Shown here in pieces: positions 8,027-16,350 of a DNA stretch of 64,000 nt. Source of the stretch: Haladaptatus pallidirubidus. Its GTDB lineage: Archaea > Halobacteriota > Halobacteria > Halobacteriales > Haladaptataceae. Both the position numbers and the translations under genes were made by a program. Every line of letters starts with the position of its first letter. Position 1 is the first letter of the stretch. Under the pieces are notes generated by a model. The model searched no databases, was not told the DNA's origin, and was given only the letters and a program-made list of their open reading frames with translations. The DNA lies in assembly GCF_020700235.1 (NCBI RefSeq), contig NZ_CP085301.1, forward strand, positions 744,001-808,000, read 5' to 3'.

Positions 8027-8857
8027 TCATCGGGACGCGGAAATCGACACATTCTCGGTTAACGAGTCGCCGTTCCCGACGGTTTCGTTGCTGGTGTTCC
8101 CATTTCCGTTCCCGGTATTTCCGTTGGTTTCGTCGCCAGCGTTTCCGTTGCTACCGCCTCCCGTATTCCCATTTCCGACGTTTCCGTTTCCGGGCGTCGT
8201 TTCACCGCCCGAAGTTCCGTTCCCCTGCCCGGAACCGTTGCCGACGCCGGGTGCATTCGTGGAATTGTTCGCGTTTTCGCCCGGAACGTTCACGCTGTTA
8301 AGCGAACGAGCGACTTCGGCGACTTCTGGCCCGCTGACGTTGTTCGCCTGATTATCGAGTTGCTGGAGTCTATTAACCCGGGTTCCGACCGTTTCTGCTC
8401 GCGGTTTCGTCGCGTTGATGCCGTGTTCGAGCGAGCGAATGTCGCCGATGAGTTCGCTCATTCTGGACTGGTACTCGAGTTGACTGATATCGCCGTTGTT
8501 TCGCGCCTCGACGAGGCTCTGCTTTCGCTCTTGGAGCGCGTCGAGTTCGGTCTGCATATCCTCGACGTGATGTCTCACGAGGGCTCGTCGCGCCGACCTG
8601 TTTTCCGTTTGGTTGAATCGGGCGACCCACAGGCCGGTATCGACGGTTCCTTGCGCTTGTGACGTGCTAACCTGCATGAACGACGAGATTTCGGCACCGA
8701 GCGTGCTGTTGGAACTCGTGGCGTTCTGTTCGGTTTGGAACGTATTTGGAGAGGTATCTACTGGTGCTGAGGGCGACGGCGCGGCGGCGGTTGGCAGAGC
8801 GACGGCAAACCCGCACACGGTGAGCGTCGCCAACAGGACGGCGCGAATGGCGTTCAT
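8027..8857 (-). CDS. Secreted protein with coiled coil and Gly/Asn-rich tail
   Basis: This 276-residue protein has a Sec-type signal (MNAIRAVLLATLTVCGFAVALPTAAA, cut near residue 26), a Ser/Thr/Asn-rich segment, and a helical region at about 75-150 with heptad-like charge (RHHVEDMQTELDALQERKQ). From about residue 185 there is a low-complexity region of G, N and T (repeats such as GNGNTGNGN) ending with polar residues. No PGF-CTERM or transmembrane anchor is visible. Many Asn-X-Ser/Thr sites suggest N-glycosylation. It resembles secreted haloarchaeal DUF7096-like proteins; the function is unknown. The ATG at 8857 is chosen because it directly precedes the signal peptide. Confidence 0.7.
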   Translation of the reverse strand: MNAIRAVLLATLTVCGFAVALPTAAAPSPSAPVDTSPNTFQTEQNATSSNSTLGAEISSFMQVSTSQAQGTVDTGLWVARFNQTENRSARRALVRHHVEDMQTELDALQERKQSLVEARNNGDISQLEYQSRMSELIGDIRSLEHGINATKPRAETVGTRVNRLQQLDNQANNVSGPEVAEVARSLNSVNVPGENANNSTNAPGVGNGSGQGNGTSGGETTPGNGNVGNGNTGGGSNGNAGDETNGNTGNGNGNTSNETVGNGDSLTENVSISASR

Positions 8858-8960
8858 CAATAGCTCATTACCGTCCCAGTTTAAAAATAGGGTAATTCGT
8901 TCGTTTTGTTCACGCCTCAAAACGAAGGTGTGAGCGGTGAAAGGAGCGTTTAAAATCGCG

Positions 8961-9596
8961 TTAAACTGGTTCTAATCGCTCAAATACCCGTGCCGCTGCG
9001 AAGACGGATATAACCGACAGGGTGATAGTTGCGAGAGGGAGCAAAAGCCCGGGTTCGTAGCGGAGCGGCGGGTGGAACCCGAATCCGTAGTCTAACACGT
9101 CGCTCGCCAGTGCGACGGCAAGCGCGGCGACCAGTGCGCCGCGCGTCGTTCGCCCGTAGTGTGGAATGAGAAACGCTTCAGCGACGAACGCGAGGTGCGT
9201 GACGATGATTCCCCAGTAGTCCCAGACGGCGTTCGGGTCCCACGGCGGGCCGAAGTACGACGAAAATCCGAGGTTTAGTCCGACGAACGTCCAAATGCCG
9301 AACTTGACGAGCCAAACGAACGCGAAAGTGTGGAGATAGGCGAGGGGAAGATTCTGCGGCGCGTCGGAGAGGCGATTGCCGAGATTGGGCAACAGCGTCA
9401 ACAGCGAGGCGGTGACGAGCGCGAGCGCCATCGGCGAGTCGGCGTACAGCGGCCAGAGAAACGTCGGCACTTCGGGCATGGTTTCGACGTAAAAGCGAAC
9501 GCCGACGAGAATCGCCAGCGAGTTGACGACGAGCAACCACACCAAACTCGGCGCGTTTTCGAGATAATATCGGGCGTACCGCTCGGGAATGGCCAT
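8961..9596 (-). CDS. DUF1405 family membrane protein (copy A)
   Basis: This 211-residue polytopic membrane protein of the DUF1405 family has six to seven hydrophobic helices. Conserved elements are PTFLWPLYADSPMALALV, KFGIWTFVGL, WDYWGIIVTHLAFVAEAFLIPHY and SDVLDYGFGFHPPL. Function is unknown. The ATG at 9596 begins MAIPERYARYYLEN, a typical family start; an ATG 14 codons upstream is less likely. A paralogue lies 2.3 kb away on the opposite strand (11902-12618) with the same motif order, placing copies on both sides of pdxS. Confidence 0.85.
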   Translation of the reverse strand: MAIPERYARYYLENAPSLVWLLVVNSLAILVGVRFYVETMPEVPTFLWPLYADSPMALALVTASLLTLLPNLGNRLSDAPQNLPLAYLHTFAFVWLVKFGIWTFVGLNLGFSSYFGPPWDPNAVWDYWGIIVTHLAFVAEAFLIPHYGRTTRGALVAALAVALASDVLDYGFGFHPPLRYEPGLLLPLATITLSVISVFAAARVFERLEPV

Positions 9597-9711
9597 GTTC
9601 TTCCCCCCGGGGTGAGCCACTAAAAGAACTGCTGTCATCGTTGCACGGCCGAAACAGATAGAATTATTTATATACCAAGTTTGTTCTTCTACATAAGAGT
9701 TTTGCATAACC

Positions 9712-9722
9712 GCTATATAACT
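9712..9722 (+). promoter_or_regulatory. TATA-like element upstream of the DUF5802-like gene
   Basis: GCTATATAACT lies 28-38 nt before the ATG at 9750, the expected distance for a haloarchaeal TATA box driving a leaderless or short-leader transcript. A second AT-rich element (ATTATTTATATACC, about 9663-9676) may serve either direction. Confidence 0.5.
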
Positions 9723-9749
9723 ACTACCCATTGTGTGTTACTGTCTACC

Positions 9750-10118
9750 ATGTTCGAGTCGTTTTCCAGCGGCTACTACCTCGGCCGTCTGTACGTCGAA
9801 CCGTCCGGCGCAGACCGCGCCGTCATGTCTCGGGACGACCACGAGCGCGTGAACCAAGCCCTCTACGCAAGCGGCGACGGCGTCGAGCGAATCGACTGGC
9901 CGCTCGTGATGAAAATCGACCGACAGCATTTCTCCGTCCGCGGGGAAGAGGGCGTTCCGAACCAGACCCTCGTCGTCCCGGACGACCTCCTCGAAAACAC
10001 CCGGATTCGCAACCCGCCGGAACTGAAGGAGGTGTTTCTGGCGAAAGCCGACCGCGTCGAACAACTCATGCAGTTCCAGCCGCAGGACGATGGATTTGGG
10101 CAGGGGGGAGCGGTGTAG
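9750..10118 (+). CDS. Conserved haloarchaeal protein (DUF5802-like)
   Basis: This 122-residue soluble acidic protein begins MFESFSSGYYLGRLYVEP and contains DWPLVMKIDRQHFSVRG and RNPPELKEVFLAKADRVEQL. It matches my memory of a small family restricted to haloarchaea (DUF5802); its function is unknown. The ATG at 9750 is preferred because it lies at the right distance from a TATA-like box and opens the conserved N-terminus. Its start faces the start of DUF1405 copy A across a 150-nt AT-rich intergenic region. Confidence 0.7.
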   Translation: MFESFSSGYYLGRLYVEPSGADRAVMSRDDHERVNQALYASGDGVERIDWPLVMKIDRQHFSVRGEEGVPNQTLVVPDDLLENTRIRNPPELKEVFLAKADRVEQLMQFQPQDDGFGQGGAV

Positions 10119-10425
10119 ACCGGCTAAGGCATACGGTGAATTCGGATTTGCTGTAACCTGCGCGATGAAGCTATTTTGAGAGGTGGCGATTGCAGTTCTA
10201 AGCGTACGCCACGAGCGACTGCGCGAGTTCGGGTAGTTGCTCACAGTCGGCGTCTGCAATCCGCAGTACTCAATCACACGCCAGAATGCTCGTGTCGAAG
10301 GTGCGGCCTGCTCCTCCGTCTGTAATCGCAAACTAGAAAACGCAGGGTTAGTCCGAACGCGTAACATCACTCCGTTTTGGTTCGCTTAACACCCGGATAA
10401 AACGCTCAAACAACGCTCTCCGGTC
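10119..10425. other. Gap of about 300 bp with possible decayed coding remnant
   Basis: No intact gene is visible. On the minus strand (about 10320-10198) one frame reads a PIN-like TFDTSILACD, one stop, then VLRIADADCEQLPELAQSL and a stop. The composition is protein-like and could be the relic of a small gene. The family cannot be recognised. Confidence 0.3.
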
Positions 10426-11334
10426 TTAGTTTCCGCGACCCTGAAGCTTCTCCTCGTTGGGTATGTCGGCGTTGGCCTCACCCTTCATGCCAGCGCCGAT
10501 ATCCTTGCTGATTTCGGCGAGTCGCTCCGGGTCGTCCCAATTGTTCGTCGCCTCGACGATTGCGTTGGCCATCGCACGGGGATTTTCCGCACCGAAGATT
10601 CCCGAGCCGACGAAGATGCCGTCACAGCCGTGGTGCATCATGAGCGCGGCGTCGGCGGGCGTGGCGATACCACCTGCCGCGAAGTTCACGACCGGAAGGC
10701 GATCCGCTTCGGCGGTTTCGTGCACGAGTTCAGCGGGCGCTTCGAGTTCGCGCGCGAGCATCTCGCGCTCCTCGTGGGTTTTGCCTCGAAGTTCCCGGAT
10801 GACGCCCTTGATGGTGCGCTGGTGGTGGACGGCTTGATTCACGTCGCCCGTTCCGGCCTCGCCTTTGGTGCGAATCATCGCCGCGCCCTCGTTGATTCGT
10901 CGAAGGGCCTCGCCGAGATTCCGCGCGCCGCAGACGAACGGGGCGGTGAACTCGCGCTTGTCGATGTGGTATTTGTCGTCCGCTGGTGTGAGCACTTCGG
11001 ACTCGTCGATCATGTCCACGCCGATGGATTCCAAAATCTGGGCTTCGACCGAGTGGCCGATTCGCGCTTTCCCCATCACCGGGATTGATACCTCGTCGAT
11101 GATTTCCTCCACGTCGGCGGGGTCGGCCATCCGCGCCACGCCGCCGCGCTTTCGGATGTCCGCTGGAACCGCTTCGAGCGACATGACCGCGACCGCTCCC
11201 GCGTCCTCCGCGATTCGGGCTTGCTCGGGGTTTACGACGTCCATGATGACGCCGCCTTTCTGCATCCGGGCGAAGCCGCGCTTTACGAGTTCCGTTCCGC
11301 GCTTCAGTTCCTCGATGTCTGTCGGTTCTGCCAT
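10426..11334 (-). CDS. pdxS: Pyridoxal 5'-phosphate synthase, lyase subunit PdxS
   Basis: This 302-residue (beta/alpha)8-barrel is full length for the PdxS/SNZ family. It makes PLP directly from ribose 5-phosphate, glyceraldehyde 3-phosphate and ammonia supplied by the glutaminase PdxT. Visible active-site features are the early [20 protein letters not shown] (Asp), the Schiff-base lysine region VMGKARIGH, and [11 protein letters not shown] with the second lysine. The ATG at 11334 gives the usual N-terminus. PdxT is not adjacent, so the complex is encoded at two loci. Confidence 0.97.
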   Translation of the reverse strand: MAEPTDIEELKRGTELVKRGFARMQKGGVIMDVVNPEQARIAEDAGAVAVMSLEAVPADIRKRGGVARMADPADVEEIIDEVSIPVMGKARIGHSVEAQILESIGVDMIDESEVLTPADDKYHIDKREFTAPFVCGARNLGEALRRINEGAAMIRTKGEAGTGDVNQAVHHQRTIKGVIRELRGKTHEEREMLARELEAPAELVHETAEADRLPVVNFAAGGIATPADAALMMHHGCDGIFVGSGIFGAENPRAMANAIVEATNNWDDPERLAEISKDIGAGMKGEANADIPNEEKLQGRGN

Positions 11335-11901
11335 GGGTGTGCGTAGCGAACGAGGGGACTTAAGCCGTACCGATTGTGAAACGTGAAACCTGTCGGTGTT
11401 TTCGAGTCAGTGTTTTTCGGATTTTTCTCGCGCACCACATCGCTCGATTGATTTGTTGCATGGTTGCGCCAGCGCGTTCGCATGAACGCTGAACGAAGTG
11501 AGGCGTGAGTGCAACTCCGCGCTGGCGGGGAGGTGTGGGGAGATTGGCTGTAGCGGGACGGTTTCTGGTGGACGAAGGGCGAAGGAGGAGTGACCGGAGT
11601 TCTCGTGAGCGAGAGCACGGAAGAGTTTCGCTCTTCCGGTGGGAGCGACGACTGAGGGCTTCGTTTGTTGCCGTGATTCGCTCACGCTCGTTTGGTTCTA
11701 TTGTGTTGGATCAAATCACGACTCCAATCAAACCGCCCCCGCACTGCAACCGCCCACACCCTCCCCAACCGACTGCACGTTGCACTACGTTCCAGTGCTC
11801 ATCCCTCGCGCGCCGAAGTTGCTTGTCCCGATTGCTCCCGAAAAATCACGCCCTCTTCGCGTATCGAAGCCTCTTTGGCCCGACCATTCGTGGCCGCGAG
11901 T
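11335..11901. other. 567-bp gap with a CGGAAGAG hairpin block
   Basis: No supported gene. A block at 11596-11639 (GGAGTTCTCGTGAGCGAGAGCACGGAAGAG... CTCTTCCGG, with an 8-bp perfect hairpin at 11618-11638) is shared almost word for word with the gap at 53763-53816. The rest is C-rich (11720-11800) and has no clear signal apart from the promoter region expected before 11902. Confidence 0.6.
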
Positions 11902-12618
11902 ATGACCGGCCTCCCGCCCCGTGAAGACCTTCCGTGGTACGTCGCGCCGCTTCCGCAGTGGCTGGAGGATTTCGGCCTACGAATGGCGTGGGTCATCGTC
12001 GCCGTCAACCTCGTCGGCACCGCGTTCGGCTTCTGGTACTACGGCTTTCACCCGATTCCACTCTCCGACCCGTTGATAACGTGGCAGTTCGCGGTGGAAG
12101 CACCCGAAATGTGGCTCTTCGTCCCCGACAGCCCGGTTGCTACGCTGTTCATCGCGCTTTCCCTCGGCCTGTGGAAACTGGGGCGAAATTCGGAGTGGGT
12201 GAACGCCCTCGCTTTTTTCGGCTGTATCAAACTCGGCGCGTGGACGCCCTACGTGTTGGCCGCCTTCTTTTCCGGCTTCATCGGAGTTGGCTGGCCGATG
12301 TACGCCTTCCTCTTCGTCAGCCACCTCGCTATGGTCGTGGAGGCGTTCCTCATCTACCGCTACAGCGACTTCCCGGTCGGTGCCGTCTTCGTCGCCGTCG
12401 TCTGGTACGGCTTTAACGATATCGTGGACTACTTCGTTCCAATCGTCGGCACGCCACACCACACCGCGCTTCCGGCACAGGAGGCCCTTGCTATGGGGTA
12501 TAGCCATCCGTCGCCGACTCACGAAATCGCGGCGGCGGGCGCGGTTACGCTGACCCTGCTGGCGACGTTTCTGGCACTTTCGACGCGAGTGAAGAAGTTA
12601 GAATCGGCGGGTGAATAG
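11902..12618 (+). CDS. DUF1405 family membrane protein (copy B)
   Basis: This 238-residue polytopic membrane protein is paralogous to 8961-9596. Shared elements include LFVPDSPVATLFIALSLGLWKLG, IKLGAWTPYVL, YAFLFVSHLAMVVEAFLIYRY and NDIVDYFVPIVGTPHHTALP. About seven transmembrane helices are visible. The ATG at 11902 (MTGLPPREDLPWY) precedes the first helix. The His-rich GTPHHTALP loop is distinctive. Function is unknown. It stands alone on the plus strand, well separated from pdxS. Confidence 0.85.
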   Translation: MTGLPPREDLPWYVAPLPQWLEDFGLRMAWVIVAVNLVGTAFGFWYYGFHPIPLSDPLITWQFAVEAPEMWLFVPDSPVATLFIALSLGLWKLGRNSEWVNALAFFGCIKLGAWTPYVLAAFFSGFIGVGWPMYAFLFVSHLAMVVEAFLIYRYSDFPVGAVFVAVVWYGFNDIVDYFVPIVGTPHHTALPAQEALAMGYSHPSPTHEIAAAGAVTLTLLATFLALSTRVKKLESAGE

Positions 12619-12725
12619 CGTCTCTTGCGATGGATTGGACCGTACTATTCTACTATCAAAACTGGTTCGAGAACGTTACAGTATCCGAAAGTACATTTTA
12701 GTAGTTTGCAGTGCGAATAGGTACC

Positions 12726-13034
12726 ATGCCCATCGAGCGAGATGATTTCGAGAATCTTCCACGGCCCGCCTCACACATCAAAAAAGGAACGAACGGTCGC
12801 AGGGCACTGGCGTTTCTCGCCGCAAACGACGGCGACGCGTTCACGCGAAGCGAAATACGAGATGGAGCGGGAATCTCGGACGGGAGCATCGGGCCGGTAC
12901 TGACGCGACTGGCGGACGACAGTCTTCTGGAACACAGAGGGCGGTATTGGGCGCTCTCCGTGGAGAGGAGAGAGGACATCGATTCGGAGGCGTTACTGGC
13001 CGAACTTCGGGAAGAGTGGAACGAAGGCTGGTAA
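12726..13034 (+). CDS. Small winged-helix DNA-binding protein (MarR-like)
   Basis: This 102-residue protein is essentially one winged helix: GRRALAFLAANDGDAFTRSEIRDGAGISDGSIGPVLTRLADDSLLEHRGRYWAL, where GSIGPVLTRL is the recognition helix. The C-terminus is an acidic helix (ALLAELREEWNEGW) that could dimerise or bind a partner. The ATG at 12726 opens the conserved MPIERDDFENLP. Direct TACTAT repeats occur 70-83 nt upstream and again upstream of the neighbouring convergent regulator. Its target is unknown. Confidence 0.75.
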   Translation: MPIERDDFENLPRPASHIKKGTNGRRALAFLAANDGDAFTRSEIRDGAGISDGSIGPVLTRLADDSLLEHRGRYWALSVERREDIDSEALLAELREEWNEGW

Positions 13035-13056
13035 CGCGCGTGTTCGCCGAAGGCAC

Positions 13057-13950
13057 TCAGACCTCGTTGTCCGTATGCGCACGCACCCACAACTCTCCGA
13101 TTCGTGAGAGTCGCGTTCGGTAGGATTTTCCGTGATCTTCTTGCTCGATGTAACCTTTGCCGCCCGGCCCTAACCTGTCCACGTTGTAGATGACCTTCGA
13201 CCGGAAGCTATCGGTGTACTCCTCGTTCAAATCGCTGGACAGGGCTTGAGCGAGTTCGCTCACGCTTTCGAACTCCCCGTGCTCGCCGAGGGTGAACAGA
13301 ATAAGCTCCTCGAACGGTTTGACGTTCGAAAACGAAGCGACCGGGAGTTCCACGATGTGTTTCCCGTCGATTTCTTTCGCGCCGATGGTCGTCCCCCGCT
13401 CGTCGAATTCGGAGAGCAGGTCGCGGGCGCTCTCCAGTCGGGTTTCGATGCGCGCTTCGTCTACGTCGCCGTCGAGGACGGACGCGAGCAGGTCGATTTC
13501 CGCGCGCAGTTCCTCGGCGAGTTCGGTTTCCAGATACTTTTCGGGGGCGGTGTAGTAGGTGTGAATCTTCTCCCGGTCGCTCTGTCGTTCGACCATGATT
13601 GAGTGGGCCGCCGTCGCGAACGCGAAACTCACCGTTCGAGGCATCGCGCTGACGTTCACCCACACCTCTCCCCCGGCGTCAAGTTCGGCGTTGATTCGGT
13701 CGTAGGCCTGTTCGAATGCCGCGTCGTGGTCGTAGACGTCCGCCAAAACGACGCGCTCCGTTTCCGCACCGAGCAGGTTTTCGAAATCTTTGCTGAGTTT
13801 TCGAGAGAGGTGACGGGAGTACTCGACGTTAGCCTCGCTTCCAACCGCGCCTTCGAGGAGGATGACGCGGTCAACGTCGAGTTGGTCGCGCACGAGGGGC
13901 GCGATGACCCGGTCGTAGTCGAATCCGACCGGAACGATGTGCGTTTGCAT
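13057..13950 (-). CDS. CARF-like Rossmann domain plus winged-helix transcriptional regulator (HFX_2341-like)
   Basis: In this 297-residue protein the N-terminal domain (1-125; MQTHIVPVGFDYDRVIAPLV, RVILLEGAV, AGGEVWVNVSAMPRTVSFAF) has the Rossmann-like layout of CARF/DUF6293 proteins, which bind cyclic nucleotides in Csa3-type regulators. A helical linker follows (135-200). The C-terminus is a winged helix (ELILFTLGEHGEFESVSELAQAL... DRLGPGGKGYIEQEDHGKSYRTRLS). It resembles the haloarchaeal HFX_2341 regulator family. There are no cas genes nearby, so its ligand and targets are unknown. The ATG at 13950 is the only start matching the conserved strand 1. Confidence 0.8.
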   Translation of the reverse strand: MQTHIVPVGFDYDRVIAPLVRDQLDVDRVILLEGAVGSEANVEYSRHLSRKLSKDFENLLGAETERVVLADVYDHDAAFEQAYDRINAELDAGGEVWVNVSAMPRTVSFAFATAAHSIMVERQSDREKIHTYYTAPEKYLETELAEELRAEIDLLASVLDGDVDEARIETRLESARDLLSEFDERGTTIGAKEIDGKHIVELPVASFSNVKPFEELILFTLGEHGEFESVSELAQALSSDLNEEYTDSFRSKVIYNVDRLGPGGKGYIEQEDHGKSYRTRLSRIGELWVRAHTDNEV

Positions 13951-14312
13951 GGGTGTCAGTTCTCGTGAAGGCGGTTTAAATTCGTCGTGAACTACTTCGG
14001 GAGTCGGTAGGTTTGGAGAGGGCGAAAAAAGGGTCGTGTGTTCACGCATGTTGAATTACTATTTTCTACTATTATTCTCCGTTTCTCGTGTCGCTGGCTA
14101 TGGCCGACACTAATAATACTCCTACCGCGACCAAACGAATCAGCGAACAATCCACTCCGACGTCGGGTTCCGCTAGTCCCGACTCCAATCAAAAGTTCCA
14201 TTGGAGTCGGGTCTTCCGAGCGCCACCCGAGAAAATCCATCCTGTAACCTTTTTGTTTGGATAATCTTTGTGTAAATTCTATATTTACTGAGATATAAAA
14301 ATAAACAGTCTG
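13951..14312. other. AT-rich gap of 362 bp with TACTAT repeats and a 12-bp hairpin
   Basis: No gene is visible. It contains the TACTAT-4 nt-TACTAT direct repeat (14057-14072), about 100 nt upstream of the CARF-like regulator, and a hairpin (14178-14211). AT-rich sequence at 14250-14300 would lie 3' of the symporter and could terminate it. Confidence 0.6.
14178..14211. repeat. Perfect 12-bp inverted repeat
   Basis: CCCGACTCCAAT (14178-14189), a 10-nt loop and ATTGGAGTCGGG (14200-14211) form a perfect stem. It is about 100 nt downstream of the symporter stop codon on the minus strand. It may be a terminator, a processing site or the relic of a small mobile element end. Confidence 0.75.
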
Positions 14313-15782
14313 CTAGTCGGCGTGGAGGTCGAAGTACAGATTCGTCTCCTCGTCGGGCGCAGGCGACGTGACGGCGGAAGCCGAGACTGTCAGCACGAGT
14401 CCGACGAGCATCCCGACGACCATCGGAAGCCAACCGCCGTACAGCGCCGCGGCGTTCTCGACGAGAAAGACGTTGATGAGATAAAACGACTGACTGCCGA
14501 CGATTCCGACCACAATTCCGGTTCGCGTCACCCGCGGCCAGTAGAGCGCGACGATGACTGGGAGCGCGAGTTGGGCGAATCCCCCGAAGGCCGTCGAACC
14601 GATTGTCGTGATGGCCTTGGGCGAGTACAGACTGGCAACGAAGGCGGCGATTGCGAAGATGGCGACGCCAATTCGTCCGAGGGTGTCCTCCCAACTGCTA
14701 CTCGCGTCGGGGTTGACGAACAGACGGTAGAGGTCGCGGGTGAAATAGGACGACCCGGAGAGGAGCATCGAGTCGGAGGATGACATCATCGCGGCCATCG
14801 CGCCCGCGATGACCAGCGCGGCGAACCACGCCGGGGCGTATTCTGCGAGTAGGATGGAAAGGACGTTCTGGTCGGCGGCGTCGATTGGCAGGCCGCGCGC
14901 CCACGCGCCGAGCATGAACGCCGGGACGAACAGCAGGACGACGAGGATGGGCCACAGCGAGAAGGTTCGCTTCAGCACCTTCTTCGACCCCGCGACAAAA
15001 AATCGCTGGTTGACCTGCGGGAACATCGCCACGCCGAACGCGATGCCGATGGCCTGCGAGAGCATCCATTGCGGGGAGTACACCCCTCCACCGAGCGAGA
15101 GGAATTCAGGGTTCGATTCGGCGAGTCTCGCGGTTGCGGAACTCACGCCGCCCAGTTCGGTGAGCACCCAGAGCAGGGCGACCCAAACCATCACGAGCAT
15201 GAAGACGCCTTGTAGGGTGTCCGTCCATGCAATCCCGCGCATTCCGGCGAGGACGACGTAGGCGATCATGAACACCGTCACGAGGCCCGCGCCCATCGCG
15301 TAGGAGAGGTCGCCGCCGGTGAGGGCTTCCAACGCGGTTCCAGCCCCGACCTGCTGGAGCATCACGTAGGGGAACAGCCAGAACAGGCTGATTCCGGCGA
15401 CGAGGCCTCGGAGCAGGGGCGACCCGAACCGGTCGCCAAGCATCTCGCCGAGCGTGACGTAGCCGTGTTCGCGCCCGAGGAGCCACTGTTTGTAGCCGAC
15501 GACGTACCACAGCACGGCAAACAGGATGCCGTCCATTAGTCCCATCACGAGAATCCATTCCGGCCCGGACGCGTATGCTGTGTTCGGCCCGCCGAAGAAC
15601 GTGAACGCCGACAGCAGAGTCGCGAACGTCGTGAACAGCAGGACGACAGTGCCGAGGGTTCGACTGGCGAGGTAGTAATCCTCCGCGCTCCGGTCGGTCA
15701 ACCGGTACGCGAGCAGGCCGACGAGCAGGGAAAGGAGGAGGTAGCCACCGACGATACCCACCTGAAGCATCGTCTCGCTCAT
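14313..15782 (-). CDS. Sodium:solute symporter (SSS family)
   Basis: This 489-residue integral membrane protein has about 13 helices. Family signatures include the N-terminal RSAEDYYLASRTLGT, the unwound-helix FFGGPNTAYASGPE, VLAGMRGIAWTDTLQG and the late GAMAAMMSSSDSMLLSGSSYFTRDLYR (the Ser-rich sodium-site region). The pairing with a DUF3311 protein is typical of PanF-like and acetate/monocarboxylate permeases, so a carboxylate substrate is plausible but unproven. The ATG at 15782 overlaps the stop of the upstream DUF3311 gene by 4 nt (ATGA), so translation is probably coupled. Confidence 0.92.
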   Translation of the reverse strand: MSETMLQVGIVGGYLLLSLLVGLLAYRLTDRSAEDYYLASRTLGTVVLLFTTFATLLSAFTFFGGPNTAYASGPEWILVMGLMDGILFAVLWYVVGYKQWLLGREHGYVTLGEMLGDRFGSPLLRGLVAGISLFWLFPYVMLQQVGAGTALEALTGGDLSYAMGAGLVTVFMIAYVVLAGMRGIAWTDTLQGVFMLVMVWVALLWVLTELGGVSSATARLAESNPEFLSLGGGVYSPQWMLSQAIGIAFGVAMFPQVNQRFFVAGSKKVLKRTFSLWPILVVLLFVPAFMLGAWARGLPIDAADQNVLSILLAEYAPAWFAALVIAGAMAAMMSSSDSMLLSGSSYFTRDLYRLFVNPDASSSWEDTLGRIGVAIFAIAAFVASLYSPKAITTIGSTAFGGFAQLALPVIVALYWPRVTRTGIVVGIVGSQSFYLINVFLVENAAALYGGWLPMVVGMLVGLVLTVSASAVTSPAPDEETNLYFDLHAD

Positions 15783-15991
15783 ACGCCCTCCTCGATGCCA
15801 AGGCCCCACGCTCGGTCTGCGAATAGTTTGAACGCGAGCGACGCGACTACCATCCAGCCGATGTGCCACCAGAGCCACACCGGTAATCCGTATAGTATCT
15901 GTCCGTCACCCCAGAGGAACCACGGAATCGTCAACGCGATGAGCACCGCGAAGACCATAAGCCACCCGATTCGTGTGGAGTCGTTCATCAT
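15779..15991 (-). CDS. DUF3311 small membrane protein (symporter partner)
   Basis: This 70-residue protein has two transmembrane helices (IGWLMVFAVLIALTIPWFLWG and VWLWWHIGWMVVASLAFKLF) and ends in GIEEGV. The size, the two helices and the position just before an SSS symporter match DUF3311, which accompanies PanF-like permeases in bacteria and archaea. Its probable role is a small accessory subunit of the transporter. Two adjacent ATGs (15991 and 15988) can start it. The stop overlaps the symporter ATG. Confidence 0.85.
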   Translation of the reverse strand: MMNDSTRIGWLMVFAVLIALTIPWFLWGDGQILYGLPVWLWWHIGWMVVASLAFKLFADRAWGLGIEEGV

Positions 15992-16122
15992 CGTCCCTAC
16001 CGTTTGACTATACGGGGATAAGATTTACTAACTGTGTTCGAAAGGAGCCTTCGAAGAAAATTTCTCTTCAAAGAGACGCCGTTTCCGCAACACCTATCGT
16101 CCGTAATTCGGATCATTGCCGT

Positions 16123-16326
16123 ATGACGGACGACGCGAGACGCAACCGTCGCCGATTCGTGGTGGTTGCGTTCGCTCTCACAACCGTCGTTTCGATTGGT
16201 TTTAGCGTCCTGCTCGGCGACTCGCTACGCTCGTCGCTGGTTAGGGGTATCGGTATCGGGTTGGGGTTTGCGGCCGGTTATTGCCTGTTCTGGAACGGCG
16301 ATTCTTTCACCAAGAACAACGACTAA
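16123..16326 (+). CDS. Small two-helix membrane protein, unknown
   Basis: This 67-residue protein has a basic N-terminus (DDARRNRRR), two hydrophobic segments (FVVVAFALTTVVSIGFSVLL and GIGIGLGFAAGYCLFW) and a polar tail. It stops 24 nt before the sugar isomerase-like gene on the same strand, so the two may share a transcript. No family is recognised; it is reported because codon usage and length look genuine. Confidence 0.55.
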   Translation: MTDDARRNRRRFVVVAFALTTVVSIGFSVLLGDSLRSSLVRGIGIGLGFAAGYCLFWNGDSFTKNND

Positions 16327-16350
16327 CACCGTGGGAATCCCACGAACACC

